A stretch of 43,085 bases of DNA from DATMNI01 sp035570275 (GTDB lineage Bacteria > Acidobacteriota > Terriglobia > Bryobacterales > Bryobacteraceae), in assembly GCA_035570275.1 (NCBI GenBank), contig DATMNI010000169.1, positions 1-43,085 on the forward strand, written 5' to 3'. The position numbers and the translations under genes were made by a program. The notes beneath the pieces were generated by a model that was not told the DNA's origin, did not search any database, and worked only from the letters and a program-made list of their open reading frames with translations. Shown here one piece after another: positions 24,273 through 33,158 of the stretch (position 1 is the stretch's first letter; the number at the start of each line of letters is the position of its first letter).

Positions 24273-24295
24273 AAAACGCTAACGCGCGCGGTTTT
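24273..24295 (-). terminator. Possible terminator after the padR-ADOP operon
   Basis: Read on the minus strand, AAAACCGC-GCGCGTTA-GCGTTTT forms a short stem ending in a T-run, 11-33 bases after the permease stop at 24306. It also resembles part of the dispersed repeat (CTAACGCGCGCGG). Confidence 0.35.
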
Positions 24296-24305
24296 GCTCG
24301 AATCT

Positions 24306-26957
24306 TCACTCGTGGCGCAGTGCCATTGCGGGGTCGATCCGCGCCGCCCGGCGTGCGGGAATCAGAGAAGCTGCGATGGCCACCACCGCCAGCACCGCGG
24401 CCACCGCGAGCAGCGTCTCCGGTTCCGAAGCCTTGGTCTGGAAGAGCAGCGATGACACCAGGCCCCCGCTCCACCGGATGCCCACGGCGCCAATCGCCAG
24501 ACCCAGGCCCGTAAGCACGAGCGAGTTTCGCAGCGCCAGCCCCAGCAGCCGCCCGCGCGATGCTCCCAGCGCGGCGCGAATCCCCAATTCGCGCGTGCGC
24601 TGAGCCACCGAGTAAGCCACCACCCCGTAAATCCCAATCGCAGCCAGCAGCAATGCCAACGCGGCGAAACCGGTGAGCAGCAGCGTATTGTACCGGCTGT
24701 TGGCGGTCGATTCCGTTTTGATCTGTTCCAGCAACTTGAAATCGGTGATGGCCTGATCTTTGTTGACGGCCCAGATGGCGGTCTGGATGGCTTTGGTCAT
24801 GCGGATCGGGTCGCCCTGCGCACGCACTGCTAAACCTACACCCACCACGGGGCTCTGGTCGAACGCCACGTACATCCCCGGTCCGGTCTCCCGGTCGAGA
24901 CCGAAGGTCTTCTCGTCGGAAATCACCCCGACGATCTCCCAGGGAACCACCGCCCCCATCTCAAATTTTCCAGTGACGATGCGCTGCATCAGGACGCGCT
25001 GGCCAATCGGGCTCTCGCCCTTGAAAAAGCGTTTGGCCATGGCTTCGTTGATCACGGTCACGGGCAACGCGCCAGCCACGTCGGTTTCGGCCAGGCTGCG
25101 GCCGGCCTTCAGTTTCATCCCCACTGTCTGGAAGTAAGTGGGAGTGACCATCTTCAAACCGCAGCCGGCCTTTCCGGAGCCGCCCGCGGACGACCGTCCT
25201 TGAATCTCGAACGGCATCCCGAAGCCCCACCCCTGCATGGGCATCCCGTTGGTGATGGCAGCGTCCAGCACACCGGGCAGTGCGGCGACGCTGTCGCGTA
25301 TACCGCGCATGACGCGTGACTCGCGACCGGGGTTAATATCCTTCTGCATGGCGCGCGGCAATTGCATGGTCACCACGTTGGTCATGTTGACGCCCGTGTC
25401 CACCTCGTTCAGGCGCATAAAACTGTGGATGAGCACCCCCGCCGTAGCCACCAGTACGAACGAAAGCGCCACCTCCGCCACGATGAGCGCGGACCGTATG
25501 CGGCGGCCCGGTACGCCGCCGGTAGAGCCCCGGCGGCCCGCGTTCAGTCCGCTGGCCACATCCTGTTTCCAGGCGGCAATCGCGGGCGCCATGCCGAATA
25601 GCAGCCCGGACACCACGGCCAGGGCAAAAAGAAAAGCCAGCACGCGCCAATCCAGCCGCACGTCCGCCTGCGTCGGCAACGTGAAGCGCGGCATCCAGGC
25701 CAACAGGCCGCGCAACAGGACGTAGCCCAATCCGCAGCCCAGCACCCCACCCAGAAGCGAGAGCAGCAGGCTTTCCGTGAGGAACTGCCAGACCAGCCTG
25801 GCCCGGCCCGCGCCCAGCGAGATCCGCACCCACAATTCCCGCTCCCGGGCGGCCGACCGCGCCAGCAACAGGTTGGCCAGATTCACGCAGGCGATCAGCA
25901 ACACGGCTCCAACCGCTCCCAACAACACGTAAAGAGACTGCCGCAGTCGCGAACCTACTACCAGGTCCGCCAGCCGCTCCATGGTGACCCCCCAGTCTTT
26001 GTTGGAAGCGGGGTAGTCCCTGGCGATACGGGCCGCGATGGCGTCCAGTTCCGCTTTGGCCGAGGCCAGCGTGGCGCCTGGCCGCAACCGGCCGTAAACT
26101 CCCAGCGTATGGAATTCGCGGCTGGCGCTGGCGCGGCTCAGTGCCAGCGGCATCCACACGTCGGCCGGATGACGCTCGAACCAGCTGTTGGCCGGCAGGG
26201 TTCCGACGATCCTGTAGGCGTCGCCGTTCAACATCAGGCTTTTGCCCAGGATGTTTGGATCGCCGCCAAGGTGCTGGTACCAGTATCGATGGCTGATCAC
26301 CATCACATGATCGTGGCCAGGCAGGCCCTCTTCCGGGAGAAATGCGCGCCCGGTGGCAGGTGGGGAGCCAAACACATCGAAGTAGTCGTAGCTTACCTGG
26401 TTCGCCTGCACGCGCTGCGGCTCGCCTTGCCCGGTCAACGTCAGCCAGGTGCCATTTGCGGCCGCGAGGGCCACGGTCTTGCTCTGGTCCCGCCAATCCA
26501 GGAAGTTCGCCGCTGCCACCGCAAAGTTGCTCGAAAAGTTATTGCGGCCGCCGCCCAGCGGTTTCTCGAAGATCATCAACAACCGCTCCGGCTCGGGATA
26601 AGGAAGCGGCTTGAGCAATACCGCATCCACCACGCTGAAAATGGCCGCGTTGGCGCCCAACCCCAGTGCCATCGTAAGCACGCCGATGGCGGTAAATGCC
26701 GGATTCTTGCGGAGCATGCGCGCCGCGTACTGGATGTCGCGGCTAAGATTCTCCAGGGGCCTGATGCTGTTCATATCGTAGACGTCCTCCCGAATTCGCG
26801 TAAGGTTGCCCAGCTTGCGCTGCGCCCGGTGGCGCGCCTCCGCGGGCAGCATGCCGCGGGCGATGTTCTCATCGATCTCTAACTCAAGGTGCGATTCGAA
26901 CTCTTGCGCGTGGTCTTGATCGGCCCGCGCCCGGTGAAGATAGCGGCGCCAGTTCAT
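24306..26957 (-). CDS. ADOP-type MacB/FtsX permease
   Basis: 883 residues. The N-terminus EFESHLELEIDENIARGMLP is the short soluble domain seen before acidobacterial duplicated orphan permeases. Then comes the first MacB periplasmic-core/FtsX unit: LRKNPAFTAIGVLTMALGLG and AIFSVVDAVLLKPLPYPEPE, and the helices near AVGAVLLIACVNLANLLLAR with the ARERELWVRISLGA coupling loop. A second unit ends with LLLAAIGIYGVVAYSVAQRT and RELGIRAALGASRGRLLGL. Eight membrane helices in all. No ATPase is encoded nearby, as usual for the family. It starts four bases after padR. The substrate is unknown; export or mechanotransmission is possible. Confidence 0.92.
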   Translation of the reverse strand: MNWRRYLHRARADQDHAQEFESHLELEIDENIARGMLPAEARHRAQRKLGNLTRIREDVYDMNSIRPLENLSRDIQYAARMLRKNPAFTAIGVLTMALGLGANAAIFSVVDAVLLKPLPYPEPERLLMIFEKPLGGGRNNFSSNFAVAAANFLDWRDQSKTVALAAANGTWLTLTGQGEPQRVQANQVSYDYFDVFGSPPATGRAFLPEEGLPGHDHVMVISHRYWYQHLGGDPNILGKSLMLNGDAYRIVGTLPANSWFERHPADVWMPLALSRASASREFHTLGVYGRLRPGATLASAKAELDAIAARIARDYPASNKDWGVTMERLADLVVGSRLRQSLYVLLGAVGAVLLIACVNLANLLLARSAARERELWVRISLGAGRARLVWQFLTESLLLSLLGGVLGCGLGYVLLRGLLAWMPRFTLPTQADVRLDWRVLAFLFALAVVSGLLFGMAPAIAAWKQDVASGLNAGRRGSTGGVPGRRIRSALIVAEVALSFVLVATAGVLIHSFMRLNEVDTGVNMTNVVTMQLPRAMQKDINPGRESRVMRGIRDSVAALPGVLDAAITNGMPMQGWGFGMPFEIQGRSSAGGSGKAGCGLKMVTPTYFQTVGMKLKAGRSLAETDVAGALPVTVINEAMAKRFFKGESPIGQRVLMQRIVTGKFEMGAVVPWEIVGVISDEKTFGLDRETGPGMYVAFDQSPVVGVGLAVRAQGDPIRMTKAIQTAIWAVNKDQAITDFKLLEQIKTESTANSRYNTLLLTGFAALALLLAAIGIYGVVAYSVAQRTRELGIRAALGASRGRLLGLALRNSLVLTGLGLAIGAVGIRWSGGLVSSLLFQTKASEPETLLAVAAVLAVVAIAASLIPARRAARIDPAMALRHE

Positions 26958-26960
26958 GCT

Positions 26961-27314
26961 TCATTCCGATGCGGGATGCAGAATCCGGCCAATGGCTCGG
27001 ACCATCCGATCCCAGTTGTTGGTTTGTTCCGCCAACTGCTTGCGGCCCGCCGGCCTCAGCCGGTAGTACTTGGCCTTGCGGTGGTTTTCGGTAACGCCCC
27101 AGAACGATTCAACCCAGCCGCGATCTTCCAAACGGTAAAGCGCGGGGTACAAGGAGCCCTGCTCCACCTGCAGAAAATCGTCGGAAGTCTGTTCGATGGC
27201 GTGGGCAATGGTGTGACCGTGGGCCGGCCCGAGGCCCAGCGTTTTGAGAATGAGCAGGTCCAGGGTGCCCTGCAGCATTTCGCCCTGAAATGGCGATTTG
27301 GATCGCTTCCCCAT
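26961..27314 (-). CDS. PadR family transcriptional regulator
   Basis: 117 residues of winged-helix type. MLQGTLDLLILKTLGLGPAH is the PadR helix 1-2, VEQGSLYPALYRLEDRGWVE the recognition helix and wing, and KAKYYRLRPAGRKQLAEQ the wing strand and C-terminal helix. The small form (~110 residues) commonly precedes ADOP permease genes and likely represses the operon. The start codon overlaps a 14-bp tandem repeat, giving two adjacent ATG codons in different frames. The inner one (27312-27314) opens the PadR frame. Confidence 0.92.
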   Translation of the reverse strand: MGKRSKSPFQGEMLQGTLDLLILKTLGLGPAHGHTIAHAIEQTSDDFLQVEQGSLYPALYRLEDRGWVESFWGVTENHRKAKYYRLRPAGRKQLAEQTNNWDRMVRAIGRILHPASE

Positions 27315-27342
27315 GATCGCTTCCCCATGATCGATTCCCTAT
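27301..27342. repeat. Three tandem 14-bp repeats across the padR start codon
   Basis: GATCGCTTCCCCAT occurs at 27301-27314 and 27315-27328 exactly, and as GATCGATTCCCTAT at 27329-27342. On the minus strand each exact unit reads ATGGGGAAGCGATC, i.e. start codon plus the first codons of padR. Because 14 is not a multiple of three, the upstream ATG is out of frame. Confidence 0.9.
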
Positions 27343-27781
27343 GATGGCGAATCACTCATCTAGACGTTCGAATAGAGCAACGGTTAGCCGCAATGTTGTT
27401 CACGTAAGTCCTTGAATGGCGGATCACAATTCGCCCGCTCGCCGATCGTGAGCACGCGCTTTCCGAGTCGTGTTTTCCGGCCAGAGGAACACCAGGCTTC
27501 CCACAAGGCGACATTTGGCCCGCGTGGCGCCACTTTCCGGAAAGCCGGTTTCACGGCCGTTATGGGGAAATGCATGTTCACGCGAGGTCGATCCGACCAC
27601 TTCAGAGGAAAGTTGCCGTTCTCAACCGGAGTTGTTTCCGAGTGGCGTGCCGCTGCTTCCCTATGCGACGCGCCTGGGAGCTACCGCAAGGTGACTCACG
27701 GGTCTAACCGACTGACAAGCAAGTGGCTTGTGGTAGAATCGGAGGTTCCCAAACCATCGAACGTTCAAAGAGGAGAGGGCG
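27343..27781. other. Intergenic region between divergent padR and kinase genes
   Basis: About 440 bases with only shadow-type open frames (for example 27384-27581 minus and 27412-27819 plus) lacking recognisable domains. It contains the plus-strand promoter at 27712-27739 and presumably the padR promoter and operator near 27345-27420, which I cannot pinpoint. Confidence 0.5.
27712..27739 (+). promoter_or_regulatory. Sigma70-type promoter for the wHTH-kinase gene
   Basis: CTGACA (27712-27717) and TAGAAT (27734-27739) with a 16-bp spacer. The -10 lies 42 bases before the TTG start, and AGAGGAGAGGG lies between, giving a clear ribosome site. Confidence 0.6.
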
Positions 27782-30700
27782 TTGGCTCGCATCATCCGGT
27801 TCGGCCCTTTCGAACTTGACGTACAGACTGCCGAGTTGTGGAAGCACGGGGTCAAGCTGCGTCTGCACGAACAGCCGTTCCGCATTCTGGTCATGCTGCT
27901 CAACCAGCCGGGCGAGGTAGTATCCCGCGAGGATCTGCGCAAAGCGCTCTGGCCCAACGACACCGTGGTGGAGTTCGAGCACAGCATCAACTCGGCAATC
28001 CAGAGGTTGCGGGAGGCGCTCGGCGATTCCGCGGAGAACGCTCGCTACGTGGAGACTCTGCCGCGGCGGGGGTATCGGTTTATCGGAACGCTAGAGCCGG
28101 AACCGGACGCCGGCCCACCACCGGCCGCTGTCCCCGAGGTGGACCCCAGCAACTTGAGTGGCGCAACCTTCGGTCATTTTCGAATGCTGGAGAAACTGGG
28201 CAGCGGCGGTATGGGCGTAGTCTACCGCGCGGACGATCTCAAGCTGGGCCGGCAGGTTGCGGTGAAATTCCTGCGCCTCCCGGTGGCCAAGGCCTCGCCG
28301 GAGATGCGCGAGCGGTTCCGGCGCGAGGCCCGCGCGGCTTCAGCCCTGAACCATCCCCACATTTGCACCATTCACGGCGTGGAAGATTTCGCGGGCCAGC
28401 CGATGATTGTCACGGAACTGGTGGAGGGTGAGACGCTGGCGGCGCGGCTGGCGCGTGGCGCACTGCCGCACGGCGAGGCATTGGCGCTGGGGATTCAAAT
28501 TGCGGGAGCCCTGGGGGAGGCGCACCGCAAGGGAATCGTGCATCGGGATCTCAAACCCGCCAACCTCATGTTGACGAAATCGGGCGCCAAGGTGCTGGAT
28601 TTCGGGCTGGCGAAGCTCACGGAGAGAGTGTCCGGCGAGGACGAAGCGACCCGCACCATCGCGGTTGCGGAGACGGCCGAGGGCAAGATTGTCGGGACGT
28701 TTGCTTACATGTCGCCCGAGCAGGCATCGGGCAAGCCGCTGGATCCGCGCAGCGACCTCTTCTCCTTCGGCGCCGTGCTGTACGAAATGATCGGCGGCCG
28801 CCGGGCGTTTACGGGCGATTCAGCAGTTACCACGCTGGCCGCGGTGATCCACGGCGAGCCGGCCCCTCTCCGCCAGTTGGCGCCTTCCACGCCGCCGCAC
28901 TTGGAGACCGTCGTGCGAAGCTGCCTGCGCAAGAATCGAGAGGAACGGTACCCCTCGGCCGATGCGCTGCTGGCCGATCTGGAAGCCTGCCGATCGGAAA
29001 TGAGCGCATCGGGCAGCGGCATGAGGCTGCCGCTGAGCCGACGGCAGCTGATCTTCGCCGGCGCTGGCGGGGTTGCAGTCGCGGCCGCGGCGGCAGTTGC
29101 CACGCGGCTGACTTGGGCGCCACCCGGCGCGGCAAAACTGCGCACGTTCGCCGTGATGCTGATCGAAAATCTCACTGGCGACCCGTCACTCGACTGGATG
29201 GACCGCGGCCTGTGCGAACTGCTCACCACCGCACTGGCGCAATCCCGGGCGCTGGCAGTGCTTTCGACCGAGGTTCTGCGCTCGGCGGCCGCGCACCGGT
29301 TCCGCCACAACGCGAGGCTTACCGTAGAGCACGCGCGCGACGTGGCGCGCGACACCCGCGCCGAACTCTACGCGAGTGGATCGCTGTTCAAGCTCGGCTC
29401 CGGATTCCGGCTGAGCCTGCGGGCGCAGGAAACCGAATCGGGAAGGCTCGTCTATACCGGCGCCGTAGACGGCGCGGACGCACAAGCGCTTTTCGGTATG
29501 ACCGATCAAGCCGCGGCGGCGATGCTGGCGCAAATCGCGCCGCGCTCGCAGGCCAGGCCGGATTCCGCCGGCGGGCTGACCTCGAATCTGGAGGCTCTCA
29601 AGGCGTACACGGAAGCCGGTATTTACAACGACCAATTTCTGATGGACCAAGCCAACCGGCAGATCTACCGGGCGGTGGAACTGGATCCCGAATTCGCCAT
29701 GGCTCAGGCCAGGCTGGCGGAGATCTCTGACACCATCTTGAATCCGGCAGTCGGGCGCGCGGCGGCGGCGCGGGCGGTCGCGATTTCCCGACGGCGGCCG
29801 CTGCCGGTGGCCCACGTGCGCTACATGCAAGCATTGGCACTGGGGCTGGACGGGCGCCTGGAGGAGTCATTGAAGGTTCTCGAGGCGGCACGGAAGGAGT
29901 CGCCCCAGGATTGGGCGATCTGCACCAGCCTTTCCGAGGCGTACTGGATGCTGGGGCGATTCAGAGAAGCGACCTCGAACTGGGAAGAGGCCGTTCGCCT
30001 GGATCCGAATGCGGCGCGAACTTATCTGGACGGCGCCTACACTTACGCCGAGTCAGGCGATCTTCCCAAGGCCCTCCAATTCGTCGAGCGGTATGCGTCG
30101 CTCATGCCCCCGAACACGTGGAATGTTGCTGTCACTCGGGGCGACGCGTTCGCCTGCAACGAACACTTCGACGAGGCCCTGGAACAGTATCGGATCGGTG
30201 CAAAGATTCAACCAACGAATCAGCTTGGGCGACTGCTGGCGCTTCTCGGCCTAATTGAGGAGGCGGAGGCCTATCTCGAATCTCTGCCGGAAGGTCGGCG
30301 GCCAAGGCTCTACTGTGATATACAGACGCGCAAAGGGAATCTGGATGGGGCATTGGCCAGCTACGCGGAATTCATGCGCCGGGTCACCAATCAGACGTGC
30401 TGGTGTCATTGGCCGAACACCTGGAACGCGGGCAATCTTCTGCTGGAGCAGGGCGATGCGCAACAAGCGTTGACGCTGGGCAAGCGCCTCCCGAACCCCT
30501 GGGCTCCCGGCCTGCGCGGCGCCGCCCATCTGATCCTGGGTGATGAAGGCGCCGCACAGGCGGATTTCGCGGAGTTGCGGAAAGGGATTACGCCGATTGT
30601 TGGCGATTTCATGGCCCGAACCACCGAGTCTCTTTGGCGCGTCAAAGCGGCGTCCTGTCTGGGCAGGCACGGCGAGGTCGCTGACCTGTGTTCCCGGCTG

Positions 30701-31027
30701 ACTCGCTTCCGGAACGGCGCGCGCTGGGCATACTCGCTCGATCTGGTTCGTGCACTCCTGTCACTGGGCCGTCTGGCGGACGCCGAAGCCGAACTGACTT
30801 GGCTGACCCGCATGTTGCTGGACATCGGAGGGGGCAATGACACCGGGATGCAATTCTCGATGTTGACTTATTTGCTGGCGCGTTATCACCTCGGCCAGGT
30901 GAGGGAGAGGACGGGGCGCCGAACCGAAGCGGCGGAGCGGTATCGCCTCTTTCTGAGCTCGTTCGAGCACTCGTCCGCGAAACTCCCGCAAATCGCCGAA
31001 GCGCGGGCGGCATTGAAGCGGCTTTAG
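27782..31027 (+). CDS. Winged-helix / Ser-Thr protein kinase / TolB-like / TPR fusion protein
   Basis: 1081 residues from a TTG start after AGGAGAGGG. Residues 5-102 are an OmpR/ToxR-type winged helix (FGPFELDVQTAELWKHG, VVSREDLRKALWP, ETLPRRGYRFIG). Residues ~130-400 are a Hanks-type kinase with a Gly loop LGSGGMGVVY, Lys162 in VAVKFL, HRDLKPAN (254-261), DFG (273-275) and SPEQ (311-314), all intact. A hydrophobic segment (421-441) follows, then a TolB-like region (TFAVMLIENLTGDPSLDWMD). From ~600 many TPR-like repeats continue to the end. This puts a DNA-binding domain and kinase on the inside and TPRs outside. The transcriptional and kinase activities are inferred from intact motifs. Confidence 0.9.
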   Translation: MARIIRFGPFELDVQTAELWKHGVKLRLHEQPFRILVMLLNQPGEVVSREDLRKALWPNDTVVEFEHSINSAIQRLREALGDSAENARYVETLPRRGYRFIGTLEPEPDAGPPPAAVPEVDPSNLSGATFGHFRMLEKLGSGGMGVVYRADDLKLGRQVAVKFLRLPVAKASPEMRERFRREARAASALNHPHICTIHGVEDFAGQPMIVTELVEGETLAARLARGALPHGEALALGIQIAGALGEAHRKGIVHRDLKPANLMLTKSGAKVLDFGLAKLTERVSGEDEATRTIAVAETAEGKIVGTFAYMSPEQASGKPLDPRSDLFSFGAVLYEMIGGRRAFTGDSAVTTLAAVIHGEPAPLRQLAPSTPPHLETVVRSCLRKNREERYPSADALLADLEACRSEMSASGSGMRLPLSRRQLIFAGAGGVAVAAAAAVATRLTWAPPGAAKLRTFAVMLIENLTGDPSLDWMDRGLCELLTTALAQSRALAVLSTEVLRSAAAHRFRHNARLTVEHARDVARDTRAELYASGSLFKLGSGFRLSLRAQETESGRLVYTGAVDGADAQALFGMTDQAAAAMLAQIAPRSQARPDSAGGLTSNLEALKAYTEAGIYNDQFLMDQANRQIYRAVELDPEFAMAQARLAEISDTILNPAVGRAAAARAVAISRRRPLPVAHVRYMQALALGLDGRLEESLKVLEAARKESPQDWAICTSLSEAYWMLGRFREATSNWEEAVRLDPNAARTYLDGAYTYAESGDLPKALQFVERYASLMPPNTWNVAVTRGDAFACNEHFDEALEQYRIGAKIQPTNQLGRLLALLGLIEEAEAYLESLPEGRRPRLYCDIQTRKGNLDGALASYAEFMRRVTNQTCWCHWPNTWNAGNLLLEQGDAQQALTLGKRLPNPWAPGLRGAAHLILGDEGAAQADFAELRKGITPIVGDFMARTTESLWRVKAASCLGRHGEVADLCSRLTRFRNGARWAYSLDLVRALLSLGRLADAEAELTWLTRMLLDIGGGNDTGMQFSMLTYLLARYHLGQVRERTGRRTEAAERYRLFLSSFEHSSAKLPQIAEARAALKRL

Positions 31028-31383
31028 AGAATTCAGGAATCCCGCAGAGGTCATTGCCGGGCCACCTGGCCTATCGCGCCTTAACCATAGACGTGGTTCC
31101 TGTCAGGGGCCGCCGATTCTGGCCGGCAAGTGGGATTCCCGTACACTGGCCCCAGACGCTGGACGCCCTTCGTCGGTGGCGGAGAACCGCGTCGAGATTT
31201 TGAAAGTTGCTCCTCAGTCGAGGTTTTCCGGATATAGTCGCGGTCCCTGACCGGGAGACCACTACAGGTTGCTCCCGCCGTCCGGCTTCCACCTCGCGAT
31301 CTTTGTCCACCGCACTCCAGCGTGCGGCGATGTCGACGACGGGCGCGCCGCTTCGCCTCCATCCGCACGGTGGGAGTAACCAC
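31028..31383. other. Intergenic stretch, probably decayed coding DNA
   Basis: About 355 bases without a recognisable gene. Minus-strand frames (31071-31310 and 31081-31404) continue from the kinase remnant at 31384-31501 but show no kinase motifs beyond the first strands, so this is likely degraded or unrelated sequence joined to it. CGTACACTGGCCCC here recurs reverse-complemented near 42520. Confidence 0.45.
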
Positions 31384-31501
31384 GACGTCGCGACCCGGTT
31401 TCATCTCTTTGGCGCGGCAGACGGCGCCCAGACCCTTCGCCGAGCTTAGCGGTGACCTTGTAGTGGGCTATGGAAGTTGGGGGATCATCGTGGCGCGCCA
31501 T
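31384..31501 (-). pseudogene. Remnant of a Ser/Thr protein kinase N-terminus
   Basis: On the minus strand, SIAHYKVTAKLGEG reads like the start of a Hanks-type kinase (GHYEI-x-x-KLGEGGMG). One frame over, GLGAVCRAKEMKPGRDV continues the Gly-rich loop and the VYRA-x-D-x-K-L-GRDVA strand, so a single-base frameshift separates them. No catalytic Lys context, HRD or DFG follows. The open frame begins inside the end of the propeller gene at 31485 on the same strand. Confidence 0.6.
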
Positions 31502-32831
31502 TCTGGATGCGGTACAGCTTCGACGCCGTGCGTACGATCAGGCTCGACCGAAAGATGGCGGGTGTGGCCATGCACATCTCATCGAGCGAGTTCTTGCCCA
31601 GCAGCTTGAACTCGGGCCCCGCCTGAATCACGAAAGTGTCGCCGTCCTCGCTCAAAACGAAAATCTTGCCGCCGTATGCCCACGGCGAAGCGGTAAAAGC
31701 GGCGGCTGCGGGATCGATGCGCTGCTTGCCGTAAATCTCCCGGCCGGTGCGGGCATCGTGGCAGGTGAAGAAGCCGCGGTCGAGCAGCGTGTAGTAATAG
31801 TCGCCGTACACGATTGGCGAAGGATTGTAGGGCCCGGCTTGGGGGTGATGCCACGCCACAAACTGGCTGGATGTCTCCTCGCTCTTCAGGCTGATGTCGC
31901 CCACGGCGCCGGGGCGTATGGCATAGACCGGGCGAACCTGGTCGCCCACGTAGCCAGAGGTCACATAGAGCAGGCCAAGTTTGGCGAAAGGCGTCGGGAT
32001 CGCGATCGACGACATGCCGCCGAATTCCCAGAGTAATTTGCCGTCTAGGTCGTAGGAGCGGACGCGGCGCGTCCCCGCGGTCACCACTTCGGTGCGGCCG
32101 GCGTGCTCCCATACGAAGGGTGTCGCCCAGTTGCTGCCTTCGTCGCGCGTCACCCGCCAGACGGGCTTGCCGGTGCGAGCATCGATCGCCGTCAGGAACG
32201 ACTCCTCCTCGTTGTCGTTGACGATATACAGGCGTCCGCCGTGCAGCACCGGCGACGCGGCCGTGCCCCAGCCAAAGCGCATCCGCAGCGGCGCCAGCGG
32301 CTGCGACCAGAGCAGCTTGCCGTTGCGGTCCAGGCAAAACACGCCCGCGCCGCCGAAGTAGGCGTAGACGCGCTCGCCATCGGTCACGGGCGTTTCGGAG
32401 GCGTAGCTGTTCTTGAGATGGCGCGACGGCGCGGCGCCGCGATGCACTTCGCGCTCCCACAGCAGCTTGCCCGTTTTCCAATCGACGCACAACACCATCC
32501 AGCGATGCTCGCCGGCCGGCGGCGTTTCCCGATTCCCGCCGAAATACAGGCCCTTCTTCGGCGCCTCCTCTAGCCGGGGTGCGACCACAGCCGTGAGGAA
32601 GATCCGGTCGCCGGCGACGACGGGCGACGACCATCCGCGCCCGGGAATGTCGAGCTTCCAGGCGACATTGGCGGTGGGGCTCCACGTAGTGGGCAAGCTG
32701 GCATCGTCCGCCACGCCCGCAGACGGCCCGCGGAACTGCGGCCAGTCGTCCGCCGCCAGGTTAGCGCCGAGAAAGAGGAAGACGGCCAACGAACTGCTGG
32801 CGCACACGGCTCGGTAGCCGGGATGGTTCAT
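31485..32831 (-). CDS. Exported PQQ-binding-like beta-propeller protein
   Basis: 448 residues. Signal peptide CASSSLAVFLFLGANLAA, then DDWPQFRGPSAG, the usual opening of this family. Repeated propeller blades follow: VLCVDWKTGKLLWEREV, VFCLDRNGKLLWSQPL, LTAIDARTGKPVWRVT and FTCHDARTGREIYGKQ. These are PQQ-like (A-x-D-x-x-T-G-x-x-x-W) repeats found both in quinoproteins and in structural propellers such as BamB. No catalytic Cys pair or haem site was seen, so a non-enzymatic role is likely. The ATG at 32831 opens the signal peptide; the frame extends 35 codons upstream without one. Confidence 0.87.
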   Translation of the reverse strand: MNHPGYRAVCASSSLAVFLFLGANLAADDWPQFRGPSAGVADDASLPTTWSPTANVAWKLDIPGRGWSSPVVAGDRIFLTAVVAPRLEEAPKKGLYFGGNRETPPAGEHRWMVLCVDWKTGKLLWEREVHRGAAPSRHLKNSYASETPVTDGERVYAYFGGAGVFCLDRNGKLLWSQPLAPLRMRFGWGTAASPVLHGGRLYIVNDNEEESFLTAIDARTGKPVWRVTRDEGSNWATPFVWEHAGRTEVVTAGTRRVRSYDLDGKLLWEFGGMSSIAIPTPFAKLGLLYVTSGYVGDQVRPVYAIRPGAVGDISLKSEETSSQFVAWHHPQAGPYNPSPIVYGDYYYTLLDRGFFTCHDARTGREIYGKQRIDPAAAAFTASPWAYGGKIFVLSEDGDTFVIQAGPEFKLLGKNSLDEMCMATPAIFRSSLIVRTASKLYRIQNGAPR

Positions 32832-33158
32832 CGCTTGATGGTATAGCAAAGGAGCGCGATGGTGAAACTGGTCATAGGAGAGGCACCTTGCGTCGGACTT
32901 TCGTCGAAGAGGTTGAGGACAGGCGCGTGTCGGCAATATCGCGGAGCCGCGGTTTGGGGTCCTGGCACAGGCAGTACTCGATCAATCCTCAAAACCATGT
33001 AACCGTCCACAAGCCCCCGGGAGCGTCACGACACCGCGCCCAAAGCGAACAGTTTTGGGGTTAGCCGCAGTATGTAAAGTTCGCCGCTTTCCATCCTGCG
33101 CCGGCGTTTATCTGCCGGGCCGGCCAGCTATAATCGTCAACTTGGAGGAAATTGTCGA
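32832..33158. other. Divergent intergenic region with the SGNH-hydrolase promoter
   Basis: About 327 bases between divergent genes. Short frames here (e.g. a 47-codon plus frame beginning MVKLVIGEAP near 32860) have no support. It should contain promoters for both genes; only the plus-strand -10 is clear. Confidence 0.5.
33129..33134 (+). promoter_or_regulatory. -10 element TATAAT of the SGNH hydrolase gene
   Basis: A consensus TATAAT lies 24 bases before the ATG, with GGAGG between as the ribosome site. The -35 region is not close to TTGACA. Confidence 0.5.

Noticed and set aside
27384..27581. 65-codon minus frame in the padR-kinase gap
   Set aside because: No ribosome site, domain or supporting context; length is expected by chance in this base composition.
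32860..33003. 47-codon plus frame between the propeller and SGNH genes
   Set aside because: No recognisable sequence and overlaps the likely promoter region of both neighbours.
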